Shown here piece by piece: positions 15,123 through 23,161 of a stretch of DNA of 64,000 nucleotides. The notes below the pieces were generated by a model. That model had not been told where the DNA came from. It ran no database searches and was given only the letters and a program-made list of their open reading frames with translations. Source of the DNA: VRUE01 sp963727465 (lineage in GTDB: Bacteria; Actinomycetota; Thermoleophilia; Solirubrobacterales; 70-9); contig CAVSGL010000019.1 of assembly GCA_963727465.1 (NCBI GenBank), positions 62,001 to 126,000 of the forward strand, given 5' to 3'. The number at the start of each line of letters is the position of its first letter. Positions within the stretch are counted from its first letter, which is position 1. The translations under genes were made by a program, and so were the position numbers.

Positions 15123-16721
15123 ATGGTCACGGCCAACTTCGTCAGCGACAACGTCGAGTATTTCGTCGCCGGTCTGGTGGTGGCGATCCTGCTCCTTCTG
15201 CTGGTGATCAGCGTCGTCCAGCGGCGCAGCAAGGAACGCGGGCAGAAGAAGTCCGGCGCCCCCGGGGCCGCGCCGCCGCCTCCGCCGAGCGTCCCGCAGG
15301 CGCAGGCGGCGCAGGCCGGCGGCTCCGCGCCACCTCCCGGCGGTCCGCCGCCGAGCGGCAAGGAGAAGCGCAAGCTGGCGCGCGAGCAGCAGCGCGCCGC
15401 CCGCGCCGAACACCGCAAACGGCGCAAGGAGGAGACCCAGCGGCGGCGCGAAGAGCGCTCGCTCAAGCGGGCCGAGAAGCGCGGCAAGCCGGGTGGCGGA
15501 CGCCGCGCCGGGCGCCGGGCCAAGAAGGAAGCCGAGAAGGCCGAGCGCGAGCTGACGGCGGCGCGCGCCGCCCAGGAGCGGGCGCTGTACGAGCAGCAGA
15601 GCACGGCAGGCGGCGAGGCGACGCAGGCGCCCGCGCAGCAGGCGCAGCAGCCTTCGCCACCCCAGCCGCCGCCGGCAGCGGTGCCGCCGCCGGTTCCACC
15701 GGCGGCGGCGGGCGCAGTTCCACAGGCTTCCGCGACGCCCCCTCCTCCGCCCGTACCGCCGCCGCCCGAGGCCTACGACCCGGCTGCCGCCGAACAGCGC
15801 GTGCACGACAAGGTCGCCGAAATCCAGCGCGAGGAGGAGCGCATCCGAGCCGAGGCCGACCGGCGCATCGAGGAGGCCGAGCGGCTCCAGCGCGAGGCCG
15901 AGGCGCGGCAGACGCAGGCTGAGGCGGGTCAGGCGACGCAGAGCATGGCAGCGGTTCCGCCCGCTTCCCAGGCCGCCCCGAGCACGCCGCCCCCGGATAT
16001 GCAGACGGCCGAACAGCGCCTACAGCAGGAGCGCGAGGCGCAGGAGCGCTCGCTGGCCGAGGCGCAGGATCGCCTGCGCCAGATCGAGGAGCGGACCAAG
16101 GCGGCCGAACGGCGCGCCGCCGAGGCCGAGCGGCTCTCACAGCTGAAAGCCCAGGAGGATGAGCGGCAGCAGCGACTGCGCGAGATCGAGCAAAGCGTGG
16201 CCCAGGCCGAGGAACGCGCCCGCGAGGCCGAGCGCAAGGCGATGGAAGCCGAGCAGGCGGTGCTCGGCACGGTGCAGCCGGCGGCGTCGCCACCACCTCA
16301 ACCGCCGCTCCCACCGCCGCCGGCTCCCGAGCCGCAGCCGCCCGCACCCGAGCCGCCGCTCCCGCCGGAGCCGCAACCGCCGGCGCCCGAGCCACCGCCC
16401 CCGGCGCCCGAGCCCCAGCCCGGCCCGCCCCCGGCCCCGCCGCAGCCGGAGCCCCAGCCCGGTCCGCCGCCGCCCTCTCCCGCGCCGCCGCCGGCAGAGC
16501 AGCCGACGCCGCCACCGGCCGCCCAGGCCGGCGACACGATCGAACTCAACAACGTGACCTTCGAGCAGCTGCGCGGGCACGGGCTCTCGGTCACCCAGGC
16601 GACCCGCCTGCTGGCGCACCGCGAGCGGGTCGGGCGGTTCCAGTCGATCGACGAACTGGACGAGATCCCGGGCCTGCCGCGCGAGTTCGCCGAAGACCTG
16701 AAGCGCCGCTCGCGAGTCTGA
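15123..16721 (+). CDS. Membrane-anchored coiled-coil protein with C-terminal helix-hairpin-helix
   Basis: A 532-residue protein with a short N-terminus, one membrane helix (about 14-34, VAGLVVAILLLLLVISVV) and a long cytoplasmic tail. The tail alternates Pro/Ala-rich stretches with charged helical segments (KRKLAREQQRAARAEHRKRR; EEERIRAEADRRIEEAERLQ), probably coiled coil. A long PEPQPPAPEP-type repeat region (about 385-465) follows. The last ~55 residues (LNNVTFEQLRGHGLSVTQAT onwards, IDELDEIPGLP) form a helix-hairpin-helix fold of the ComEA/DNA-binding type. No established function; a membrane-tethered DNA- or nucleoprotein-binding role is inferred. It follows smpB by 15 bases. Confidence 0.7.
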   Translation: MVTANFVSDNVEYFVAGLVVAILLLLLVISVVQRRSKERGQKKSGAPGAAPPPPPSVPQAQAAQAGGSAPPPGGPPPSGKEKRKLAREQQRAARAEHRKRRKEETQRRREERSLKRAEKRGKPGGGRRAGRRAKKEAEKAERELTAARAAQERALYEQQSTAGGEATQAPAQQAQQPSPPQPPPAAVPPPVPPAAAGAVPQASATPPPPPVPPPPEAYDPAAAEQRVHDKVAEIQREEERIRAEADRRIEEAERLQREAEARQTQAEAGQATQSMAAVPPASQAAPSTPPPDMQTAEQRLQQEREAQERSLAEAQDRLRQIEERTKAAERRAAEAERLSQLKAQEDERQQRLREIEQSVAQAEERAREAERKAMEAEQAVLGTVQPAASPPPQPPLPPPPAPEPQPPAPEPPLPPEPQPPAPEPPPPAPEPQPGPPPAPPQPEPQPGPPPPSPAPPPAEQPTPPPAAQAGDTIELNNVTFEQLRGHGLSVTQATRLLAHRERVGRFQSIDELDEIPGLPREFAEDLKRRSRV

Positions 16722-16728
16722 GCCCGAG

Positions 16729-18105
16729 CTACAGGCCGTAGGCTTCGATCAGCTTCAGCCAGATCTCGGAGCGGGTTGGGTAGGCCGCGACTGCGTGGCG
16801 CAGGCGATCGAGCGGAACCTCAGCGGAGATGGCAATGGTTGCCGCGTGCAAGAAGTCGGCCGTCTCGAATCCCGTGAACGTTGCCCCCACGATGACTCTC
16901 GTGTTCTCGTCGACCACGAGGCGGGAGGTGCCGCCGGTGTTCTTGCCCTGGAAGCTGGCGCCGGCGGTGCCGTCGGTGGGGACGTCGAACGCCCGCGCGT
17001 CGATGCCCGCCGCTTCGGCCTGGGCGAGGGTGCGGCCGACCGCGGCGACCTGCGGGTCGGTGAAGGTGACGCGGGGGAGGGCGGTCGCTTCGGCGGTGGC
17101 CTCGACCTCGCGCCCGAGCACGTTCTCGGCCGCGACCCAGGCCTGGTACTTGCCCATGTGGGTGAAGAGGGCGCGGCCGTTGACGTCGCCGACCGCGTAG
17201 AGCCACTCGCGGCCGCCGACGCGCAGCCGGTCGTCGGTTTCGAGGAACCCGTGCTCGCCGGCCTCGACCGCGGCGGTCTCAAGGCCGATTCCCTGCGTGC
17301 GGGGGACGCGGCCGACCGCGACCAGCAGCTCCTCGCCCTCGGCGCGTCCGCCGTCGCCCAGCTCGACGACGACCCCGGGGCCACCCGAGGACACGCGTTC
17401 GGCGAGCGTGCCGGTGCGCACGTCGATGCCGTAGCTCTCGCGCAGCGACTCGGCGACCTGCTCGCCGGCGAAGGGCTCCTCGCGGGGCAGAAGCCGCGGC
17501 TCGCCCTCGATCAGCGTCACCTCCGTGCCCAGCGTCGACCAGGCCTGGGCCAGCTCGGAGCCGACCGGGCCGCCGCCGAGCACGACCATGCTCGCGGGCA
17601 CCCGTTTCGAGGTCGTCGCATCGCGGTTGTTCCAGGTCCGCACCGAGTCGAGCCCGTCGATCGGCGGCATCGCCGGGCCGCTGCCGTTGGCGACGACCAC
17701 CGCGCGGCGCGCGGTCAGCGTCTGCTCGCCGACGGCGACGCGATGCTCGCCGTCGAGCCGGCCTTCGCCGCGGAAGAGCTCGATCCCGCGTTCGTCGAGC
17801 CAGGGGAGCATCGAGGAGTCGTCGAGGTCGTGGATCACCTCGTCGCGCCGGTCGAGCGCCGCCTGCGGGTCGAGCTCGCCCGTCACCGCGGCGTTGACGC
17901 CCGGAACGCGACGCGCCTCGGCCAGCAGCTCGCCGGGGCGCAGCAGCGCCTTCGACGGCATGCAGGCGTAGTAGGAGCACTCGCCGCCGACCAGGTGGCT
18001 CTCGACGATCGCCACCGAGAGGCCGCCGTCGGCGAGCCGCCCGGCGCAGACCTCTCCCGGCGCTCCGGCGCCGATCACGATCGCGTCGAACTCCTGCTCG
18101 GCCAT
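16729..18105 (-). CDS. FAD-dependent pyridine nucleotide-disulfide oxidoreductase
   Basis: A 458-residue flavoenzyme of the dihydrolipoamide dehydrogenase/mercuric reductase superfamily. It has the FAD motif GAGAPG (12-17), the redox-active disulfide GGECSYYACMPSK (Cys43/Cys48), an NAD(P) motif in VVLGGGPVGSELAQAWSTLG and the YAVGDVNGRALFTH motif. The C-terminal dimerisation domain ends HAVAAYPTRSE, so the catalytic His of the usual HPT..E motif is replaced by Tyr. Substrate therefore cannot be assigned; a lipoyl or mycothiol disulfide is less likely than an unusual acceptor. The start at 18105 is chosen because it gives the standard N-terminus, although an upstream in-frame ATG exists within the ssrA promoter region. 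Transcribed away from ssrA. Confidence 0.88.
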   Translation of the reverse strand: MAEQEFDAIVIGAGAPGEVCAGRLADGGLSVAIVESHLVGGECSYYACMPSKALLRPGELLAEARRVPGVNAAVTGELDPQAALDRRDEVIHDLDDSSMLPWLDERGIELFRGEGRLDGEHRVAVGEQTLTARRAVVVANGSGPAMPPIDGLDSVRTWNNRDATTSKRVPASMVVLGGGPVGSELAQAWSTLGTEVTLIEGEPRLLPREEPFAGEQVAESLRESYGIDVRTGTLAERVSSGGPGVVVELGDGGRAEGEELLVAVGRVPRTQGIGLETAAVEAGEHGFLETDDRLRVGGREWLYAVGDVNGRALFTHMGKYQAWVAAENVLGREVEATAEATALPRVTFTDPQVAAVGRTLAQAEAAGIDARAFDVPTDGTAGASFQGKNTGGTSRLVVDENTRVIVGATFTGFETADFLHAATIAISAEVPLDRLRHAVAAYPTRSEIWLKLIEAYGL

Positions 18106-18134
18106 TGCCCCCAACGTACCCGACGCCGTACAAT
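18105..18134 (+). promoter_or_regulatory. Candidate housekeeping promoter for ssrA
   Basis: A TTGCCC hexamer at 18105-18110 and TACAAT at 18129-18134 are spaced by 18 bases, close to the sigma-70 consensus. Transcription would begin about 10 bases before the mature tmRNA 5' end, leaving a short leader for RNase P removal. Confidence 0.5.
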
Positions 18135-18150
18135 CGGAACGACATAGCAC

Positions 18151-18507
18151 GGGGGCGACAGGCTTCGATCCGGTCGGTCCGTGCGAACGGTTGCAGGTCG
18201 AGGTGGCCGGAGGCCTCGTTAAACACCGGCACCAACCAATACGTGCGGACCATGAGTTCGCCCTCGCTGCTTAGTTAGATCTAAGTGAGTGAGAGTCGGC
18301 CCTCTCCCGCCCGCGGAGGGGGATCCCGGCTTCAACTGCGGGCTCACCCGGGCGGCGCGCCCCGTCCGCCAGGGGACACCAAAGGGGCTCTGTCTCCCGC
18401 AGTGCCCGCCGGCGCGGACCCCGGGAGACGAGACTCAAGCGCCGGCTAAACCTGTAGATGCCTTCGCGCTACGACCGGAGACGTGGGTTCGAATCCCACC
18501 GCCTCCA
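18151..18507 (+). ncRNA. ssrA: Transfer-messenger RNA (tmRNA)
   Basis: The ends form a tRNA-like domain: 5' gggggcgacaggcttcgat pairs through a 7-bp acceptor stem (ggggg-cg with cgcctcc), and the 3' end carries a T-arm (gtgggttcgaatcccac) and discriminator A at 18507. CCA is not encoded. The resume codon is GCG at 18245, preceded by the typical A-rich ccaatacgt. The tag reads A-D-H-E-F-A-L-A-A and stops at TAG (18272-18274), ending in the ALAA degron recognised by ClpXP. The length of about 357 bases is normal. SmpB and RNase R are encoded 3-5 kb upstream. The accessory island starts right after the 3' end, a well-known integration site. Confidence 0.95.
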
Positions 18508-18552
18508 TCCGTTTGAATCGGGCACCGACTTCGCTCTTAGGGCCTAGCCGTT

Positions 18553-18756
18553 TTAGCGTTCGCCTTGGTGTTCGAGGTTGCGAATCGCCCGACTGTGAAC
18601 CGCTCCAAATGTGCCGGTGCCGACGATGCTCACCGGAATGAAGATCCAGGGCGGTGCGCCAACGACGAACACGGCGAAGGCGATGATCGTCGCCAACGTG
18701 GTACCGACCTTGAACCCGGCGTGGTGCGTGACGGACAGACGTTCGATCAGGTCCAT
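18553..18756 (-). CDS. Small two-helix membrane protein, cassette copy 1 (second gene)
   Basis: A 67-residue protein with two hydrophobic helices (about 18-33 TTLATIIAFAVFVVG and 37-52 IFIPVSIVGTGTFGAV) joined by a GAPP turn, and a basic C-terminal tail. It overlaps the preceding small membrane gene by 10 bases. A clear paralogue lies at 23705-23899: both share the GAPP turn after the first helix, a PV/PAI..VGT second helix and a VH.RA/LHDRA tail start. No known family is recognised. The pair of paralogous cassettes brackets the helicase-DarT-ARH genes. Confidence 0.6.
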   Translation of the reverse strand: MDLIERLSVTHHAGFKVGTTLATIIAFAVFVVGAPPWIFIPVSIVGTGTFGAVHSRAIRNLEHQGER

Positions 18757-18980
18757 AGCGTGATGATAAGCGCGACGATGGACAGAGGCGAAAAAGTTTC
18801 ATAGCCGAGCCCGATGCCTTGGTTGATGCGGTGGGCAACGACCTCCGGCGGCTGCAATTCGTTGAGCGCCTCGGCTGCTCCGGATCCGCTGAATACCGCC
18901 ATTCCTCCGCCGAGAACGGCGAAGCCAGAGATCATCGCTTCGAGGAATTCCCTCGCGCCGGCTGGATCGATTGGCACCAT
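18747..18980 (-). CDS. Small membrane protein, cassette copy 1 (first gene)
   Basis: A 77-residue protein beginning MVPIDPAGAREFLEAMISGF. One Gly-rich hydrophobic segment (SGFAVLGGGMAVFSGSG, about 17-33) is followed by a polar helix and a second hydrophobic stretch at the end (SIVALIITLW). It is about half identical to the protein at 23887-24123 (shared GFAVLGG.MA.FSG and RINQGIG). The ~85 bases upstream are also conserved between the two loci. The start at 18980 is chosen by this homology; a longer in-frame start at 19040 would run through the conserved leader. Function unknown. Confidence 0.6.
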   Translation of the reverse strand: MVPIDPAGAREFLEAMISGFAVLGGGMAVFSGSGAAEALNELQPPEVVAHRINQGIGLGYETFSPLSIVALIITLWT

Positions 18981-19065
18981 GGCGCCACCGTAGGCGACTT
19001 CAACGCACGAGTGGCGCGCACAATGCAAATTCTTCGCCACGAGTTCGTCGCGATTGATGCGCTGA
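18981..19065. repeat. Conserved 5' leader of cassette, copy 1 (direct repeat)
   Basis: About 85 bases upstream of the first cassette gene closely match 24124-24207 in the same orientation. Runs such as cgagtggcgcgca and aaattcttcg are identical in both. It probably carries the promoter of the minus-strand cassette and marks a duplicated unit of about 500 bp flanking the island cargo. Confidence 0.65.
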
Positions 19066-19181
19066 GCGGGGGGATTGAGCTGCCGTTAAAAGTTCTTGAG
19101 AGCATGTCCACGGCAGGGTTTCTTGAAAGGTCGTCTGCACTTGTGCCCTTGGGAGGGGTTTCGACCGACTTCGGATATCAG

Positions 19182-20585
19182 ATGAGCTCGATTGGCAATC
19201 TCCCGATTCCGAAAGGTAGGCAGAAGGAGGTCTTGGCGGTCCCGGGAGAGGGACATACGGTGGTGCTCGGCACTGCCGGTTCGGGAAAGACCACCATGGC
19301 GATCCACCGGGCCGCGAACCTTGCCAATCCGGTCAAACCAAGTTCAGGCAGAGTCCTGCTTGCCACCTACAACCGGACGCTGCTGGCCTATCTGAACTAC
19401 TGGCGCCCCCCGGCGCTCGCAAATGTCGCGATCGAGAATTACCATGCGTTCGCGCGCGGCTACCTCGCCTATAGGGGGAAGATGGGCGGCAACTCGGTTT
19501 GCGAGGGCAGGCGACGGGAAGACCTCATCGCGGAGGCCGTCGAGAATGTCTCGGACCGGCTTCGGGACGAGGCGTCAGCGCTGTTCGAGCGGCCACCCCA
19601 GTTCTTCGTCGACGAGATCGAGTTCCTGGCGCGCTACGGCCTTGACGGCGAAGACTACGTACGGTCGGATCGGTTTGGTCGAGGCGCAGGCTTCTCCCGC
19701 CAACTGCGCCCGGCTCTGCTCGAGGTGCGCGACGAGTACCGGCGTCTTCGAGCGGCTGAGGGGATGCTGTGCGACTGGGAGGACATGCCGGGAAAGGTGC
19801 TCGAGGAGCTCTCCGGTGACGAGTCCGAGCGCAGGTATCGGCACGTCGTCATCGACGAGGGCCAGGACTTCTCGCCCCAGATGCTGCGGTCACTGGCCGC
19901 CGCGATCCCGCCGAATGGATCGCTGACCTTCTTTGGAGACATGGCGCAGCAGATCTACGGCCGTCAGGTTTCCTGGAGCCGCGCCGGCCTCGACGTCAAC
20001 GCCGTCTGGCGGTTTCGCCGCAACTACCGCAATACCCCGGAGATCGCCTCCCTCGGGCTGGCGATCGCGGCGATGCCCTATTACGGCGACGTGCCCGACA
20101 TGGTCGAGCCCGACGAGTTCGAACCCTCGGGACCGCTTCCATCTCTCGCTCGCTGTCGCTCGTTCGCAGAGGAGAAGAAGTTCATCGTCGATACCGCCCT
20201 GGCGGCGGCTCAAACGGGCAGCGTCGGCGTCCTGACGCGTCGTCAGGAGGATGCGGATCGGTTCAACAGCGCGTTCCAGGGCGGTCAGCGCCTGGAGAAG
20301 TACATGCAAATCTGGGATCCCGGCCCCGGAATCAGCTGGGGGACGGTTCACGCGGCCAAGGGCTACGAGTTCGACACCGTCATTCTCGCGGGGCTGTCGG
20401 CTGATCGCTGGCCTGAGCCGCAGATAGCGGCGATGCGCGGGGAAGAGGCGGCAGCAGCCGAGGACGGCCCACTCCTCTACGTCGGCGTCACCCGCGCCCG
20501 GCGCGAGCTGATCATGACCTCCGTGGGCGTGCCGAGCGAGCTTCTCCCCGCGAACGATGGCCTTTGGCAGGAGCAGCGCCCGTGA
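19182..20585 (+). CDS. UvrD/Rep-like superfamily I helicase
   Basis: A 467-residue SF1 helicase. Walker A is GTAGSGKTTMA (30-40), preceded by the KGRQKEVL Q-motif-like start. Motif II is VVIDEGQDFSPQML (DEGQD), motif III FFGDMAQQIYG, motif IV/V GTVHAAKGYEFDTVILAG and motif VI YVGVTRARRELIM. It is compact, lacking the large 2B insertions of full UvrD. The start at 19182 (MSSIGNLPIPKGRQKEV) is preferred; 19104 is an alternative and the frame is open still further upstream. Its stop overlaps the GTG of the DarT gene (GTGA), so the two are coupled. A role in a DNA-targeting defence system is inferred from context. Confidence 0.82.
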   Translation: MSSIGNLPIPKGRQKEVLAVPGEGHTVVLGTAGSGKTTMAIHRAANLANPVKPSSGRVLLATYNRTLLAYLNYWRPPALANVAIENYHAFARGYLAYRGKMGGNSVCEGRRREDLIAEAVENVSDRLRDEASALFERPPQFFVDEIEFLARYGLDGEDYVRSDRFGRGAGFSRQLRPALLEVRDEYRRLRAAEGMLCDWEDMPGKVLEELSGDESERRYRHVVIDEGQDFSPQMLRSLAAAIPPNGSLTFFGDMAQQIYGRQVSWSRAGLDVNAVWRFRRNYRNTPEIASLGLAIAAMPYYGDVPDMVEPDEFEPSGPLPSLARCRSFAEEKKFIVDTALAAAQTGSVGVLTRRQEDADRFNSAFQGGQRLEKYMQIWDPGPGISWGTVHAAKGYEFDTVILAGLSADRWPEPQIAAMRGEEAAAAEDGPLLYVGVTRARRELIMTSVGVPSELLPANDGLWQEQRP

Positions 20586-21331
20586 GCGACATCGAGGCCA
20601 TTCGAGCCGAGGCGGAACGCCGAGAGATCTCGCGCCTGGCGCATTTCACGCCGGTACGAAACCTGGTCCATATCGTTAGCGGCGACGGGCTGAGGTCGAC
20701 GAAAATGATGTCCGACGAAGAGCGCTCGGAGTTCAACCAGCAGGATCTCCAACGTCTCGACGGGTACCCCGACCACATTTCCTGCACGATCGAGTACCCC
20801 AACGCCTACTACTACAAGCACAAGCGGGCAAACGCCCGCGGCGAAGCACGGATCTTCCCAAACTGGGTCTGCCTCCTGCTCTCGCCGAAGCACCTTTGGG
20901 CCGAGGACACGCTGCTTTGTCCGCATAATGCGGCCGGGAGGGGGGGAACTGCGGTCGCCTCGGGCATTGAGTGTTTTATGTCGATGTTCGACAACGAGGT
21001 TGAGGCGCCCCAAGGCCCCCGGAGACGGCGCGGTCAGCCGGCTTGTTGCCCAACCGACATCCAGGCGGAGGTTCTCGTGCATCGCCAGGTGCCCCTCGCG
21101 GACGTCCTCGGCATCGTCGTGGAGTCTGCGAATCGCGCCGCCGACACGTATGCGCTGCTCGACCAGCTTCAGGCATCGGTGGACAGCCTGCCTCTCGTCC
21201 TGTGCCCAGAGTTCTACGACGCCCCCCGGCTTGCTGCCACGCTGCGTTCCGGCCGCCGTCCTGTCGAGAAGACGTGGCATCCTCCGGCCGATGCAGACCT
21301 CGAGGCTGGCGTTGGTGGAGGAGATGGCTGA
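20582..21331 (+). CDS. darT: DarT-type DNA ADP-ribosyltransferase (toxin)
   Basis: DarT enzymes transfer ADP-ribose from NAD+ to a base in single-stranded DNA and act as toxins or phage-defence effectors. The 249-residue protein has HFTPVRNLVHIVSGDGLRS near the N-terminus (NAD-binding region), a YPNAYYYKHKR segment (73-82), FPNWVCLLLSPKHLW and LCPHNAAGRGG. The likely catalytic Glu163 is in DIQAEVLV, as in the family QAEFLV motif. The central motifs differ from well-studied DarT2 sequences, so target base specificity is uncertain. It overlaps the helicase upstream (4 bases) and the ADP-ribosylglycohydrolase downstream (8 bases). The expected macrodomain antitoxin DarG is absent. Confidence 0.8.
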   Translation: MSDIEAIRAEAERREISRLAHFTPVRNLVHIVSGDGLRSTKMMSDEERSEFNQQDLQRLDGYPDHISCTIEYPNAYYYKHKRANARGEARIFPNWVCLLLSPKHLWAEDTLLCPHNAAGRGGTAVASGIECFMSMFDNEVEAPQGPRRRRGQPACCPTDIQAEVLVHRQVPLADVLGIVVESANRAADTYALLDQLQASVDSLPLVLCPEFYDAPRLAATLRSGRRPVEKTWHPPADADLEAGVGGGDG

Positions 21332-23114
21332 CTCCAAACCCTTCTCCCAGCTGCCGGAGCGCGCGCGGGCGGCAATGCTTTCGGCAGCGTGCGGCGATGC
21401 TCTGGGCTGGCCGATCGAGCCGCGCGGCAATCGGGTGGGGGGCACGGCGAACCTACAGCCGAGCTTGTCGTTCATCGAGTGGAAGCGCCGCGAGGGCGGC
21501 GGCTACGCCCCATTTCAACGTCGGGTGCCGGCAGGCGCCTACAGCGACGACACCCAACTCACGCTGGCGGTCGCGCGCAGCCTTCTCCATGGCGAAGGCT
21601 GGTGGGAGCACTTGACGAGGTTCGAGTTGCCTGCCTGGACGCTCTACGAGCTGGGCGGAGGAGGCGCCGTCAAGCGAGCGGCCAGGGGCTGGGCAAAAGG
21701 CCATCCCCCCTGGCGCGTGAAGAACGACGCCGACCGAGAAAGGTATTTCGCCGCCGGAGGGAACGGAGCGGCGATGCGAGTCCTTCCGCACGCCATACTT
21801 GGCGCAGAAGACTCTGACTTCCAAGGGGTCGGCGAGCGCATCGTCGCGGATTGCCTCACGACTCATGGGCATCCCCGAGCTCTGGTCGGTGCCCTGGCTG
21901 CTGGATACGCAATGTGGGCCGCTCTCCGCTGGAGAGGGAAAGTTCGTTATGGAGAGCTGATCGAGGACTGCCTCGATCAGCGACGAGCATGGAGTCGATT
22001 CCACGCCGGCGCACTCATCTCCGATTGGACGAAGGCGGTCGAAGCAGCCCACGGAAGCTCCTACGAGGACGTTTGGAACCTGACCTGCGAAGAGATGACG
22101 GGCCTGCTGGGTCAGTGCCGGGAGGCGATCGGCCGAGGCTCGCTTGCCCGCGATAACGACGTTCTGGAGGACCTCGGGGCGTTTGGCAAGGAAAGCGGCG
22201 CGGGAACCAGGACGGCCGCCGTCGCCATCTACCTGGCCTCTCGCTACGTCGCCAAACCGACGGCCGGGCTGTTGGCGGCCGCCTTCGGCAAGCGATCGGA
22301 CGCAGACACCATCGCCTGCATCGCAGGCGCCATGCTGGGAGCCTTTTCCGGCGACGATCGGGTCGGCGGTCTCGTGGCGGATCTCCAAGACGCCGACTAC
22401 ATCCGCGAGCTTGCCGGCTCGCTTGTGCGACACGACCCCGATGTCTCGACCTCGAGCGAATGGACCTCCAAGACCAGGAGTCGAATCGTCGCCAGTCTCG
22501 TCGGTCTATCGCCCGGAGGAAGCGTCTCCCTGCCGCTCTTCGGGGAGAGCGTTGTAACGGATCTCGAGCGACCCGAGACCAAATCGTCGAACGAGGTGAT
22601 GATCTGGTGGTTGTCCACGCAGCTGGGACAGACTCTGGCGGTCACCAGGATCGCGAAGACCCCTCCGTCGCCCGAGCGGCAGGGTGCCGATGCGGGAGAT
22701 CGGGGACGGGCGGAGCAGCTGACCATGGAAGCGGCGCCGAAGGACCAGGACGGACCCGCACGGTCGACTTGGAGCATCCTCTTCGTGAGCAGGCTCGCTG
22801 CGGCGGTCGAGCTCTACAACGGCATCCTCGGTATTCCAATAATTCGCAGCCGGGATCGCTCGGTGGTGCTAGAGGGACACATCGTCTTGGAAGAGTCGAG
22901 CCATCCCGAACCAGCCGATGACGGCGACCTCAAAGCGCCGCAAGTGGTGGGCGTTTTCGTCGGCCCCGACTCGCTGCTCCCGCTGCGCGAGCGACTTGCC
23001 GACGCCGGATATCGCCCGTCGGAGGTCAACCCGGGACGCAACGGGGAACGATTTCGGCTGCGTGACCGCGACGGACACCTCGTCGAAGTCTTCACTTCCC
23101 CTCCTTCGCGATAA
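21324..23114 (+). CDS. ADP-ribosylglycohydrolase fused to VOC/glyoxalase-like domain
   Basis: A 596-residue two-domain protein. Residues about 12-360 are an ADP-ribosylglycohydrolase (ARH/DraG) fold: AACGDALGWPIE (21-32), the metal-binding YSDDTQL (73-79) and the C-terminal Mg motif SDADTIACIAGAMLGA (325-340). Residues about 480-596 form a VOC domain (TWSILFVSRLAAAVELYNGI..., ending LRDRDGHLVEVFTSP), the fold of glyoxalase and bleomycin-resistance proteins. ARH enzymes remove ADP-ribose, so this probably reverses the modification made by the overlapping DarT gene, replacing DarG. The VOC domain could bind the modified base or NAD fragment. The start at 21324 has a ggtggaggag ribosome site. 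Confidence 0.8.
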   Translation: MADSKPFSQLPERARAAMLSAACGDALGWPIEPRGNRVGGTANLQPSLSFIEWKRREGGGYAPFQRRVPAGAYSDDTQLTLAVARSLLHGEGWWEHLTRFELPAWTLYELGGGGAVKRAARGWAKGHPPWRVKNDADRERYFAAGGNGAAMRVLPHAILGAEDSDFQGVGERIVADCLTTHGHPRALVGALAAGYAMWAALRWRGKVRYGELIEDCLDQRRAWSRFHAGALISDWTKAVEAAHGSSYEDVWNLTCEEMTGLLGQCREAIGRGSLARDNDVLEDLGAFGKESGAGTRTAAVAIYLASRYVAKPTAGLLAAAFGKRSDADTIACIAGAMLGAFSGDDRVGGLVADLQDADYIRELAGSLVRHDPDVSTSSEWTSKTRSRIVASLVGLSPGGSVSLPLFGESVVTDLERPETKSSNEVMIWWLSTQLGQTLAVTRIAKTPPSPERQGADAGDRGRAEQLTMEAAPKDQDGPARSTWSILFVSRLAAAVELYNGILGIPIIRSRDRSVVLEGHIVLEESSHPEPADDGDLKAPQVVGVFVGPDSLLPLRERLADAGYRPSEVNPGRNGERFRLRDRDGHLVEVFTSPPSR

Positions 23115-23161
23115 CCGTTCGGTTGAGACGAGGGAGGGCAGGTCGTCATAGGCTTTCCCGC

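Noticed and set aside
18289..18516. 75-codon open frame within ssrA
   Set aside because: It lies inside the tmRNA, whose structure and tag explain the sequence.
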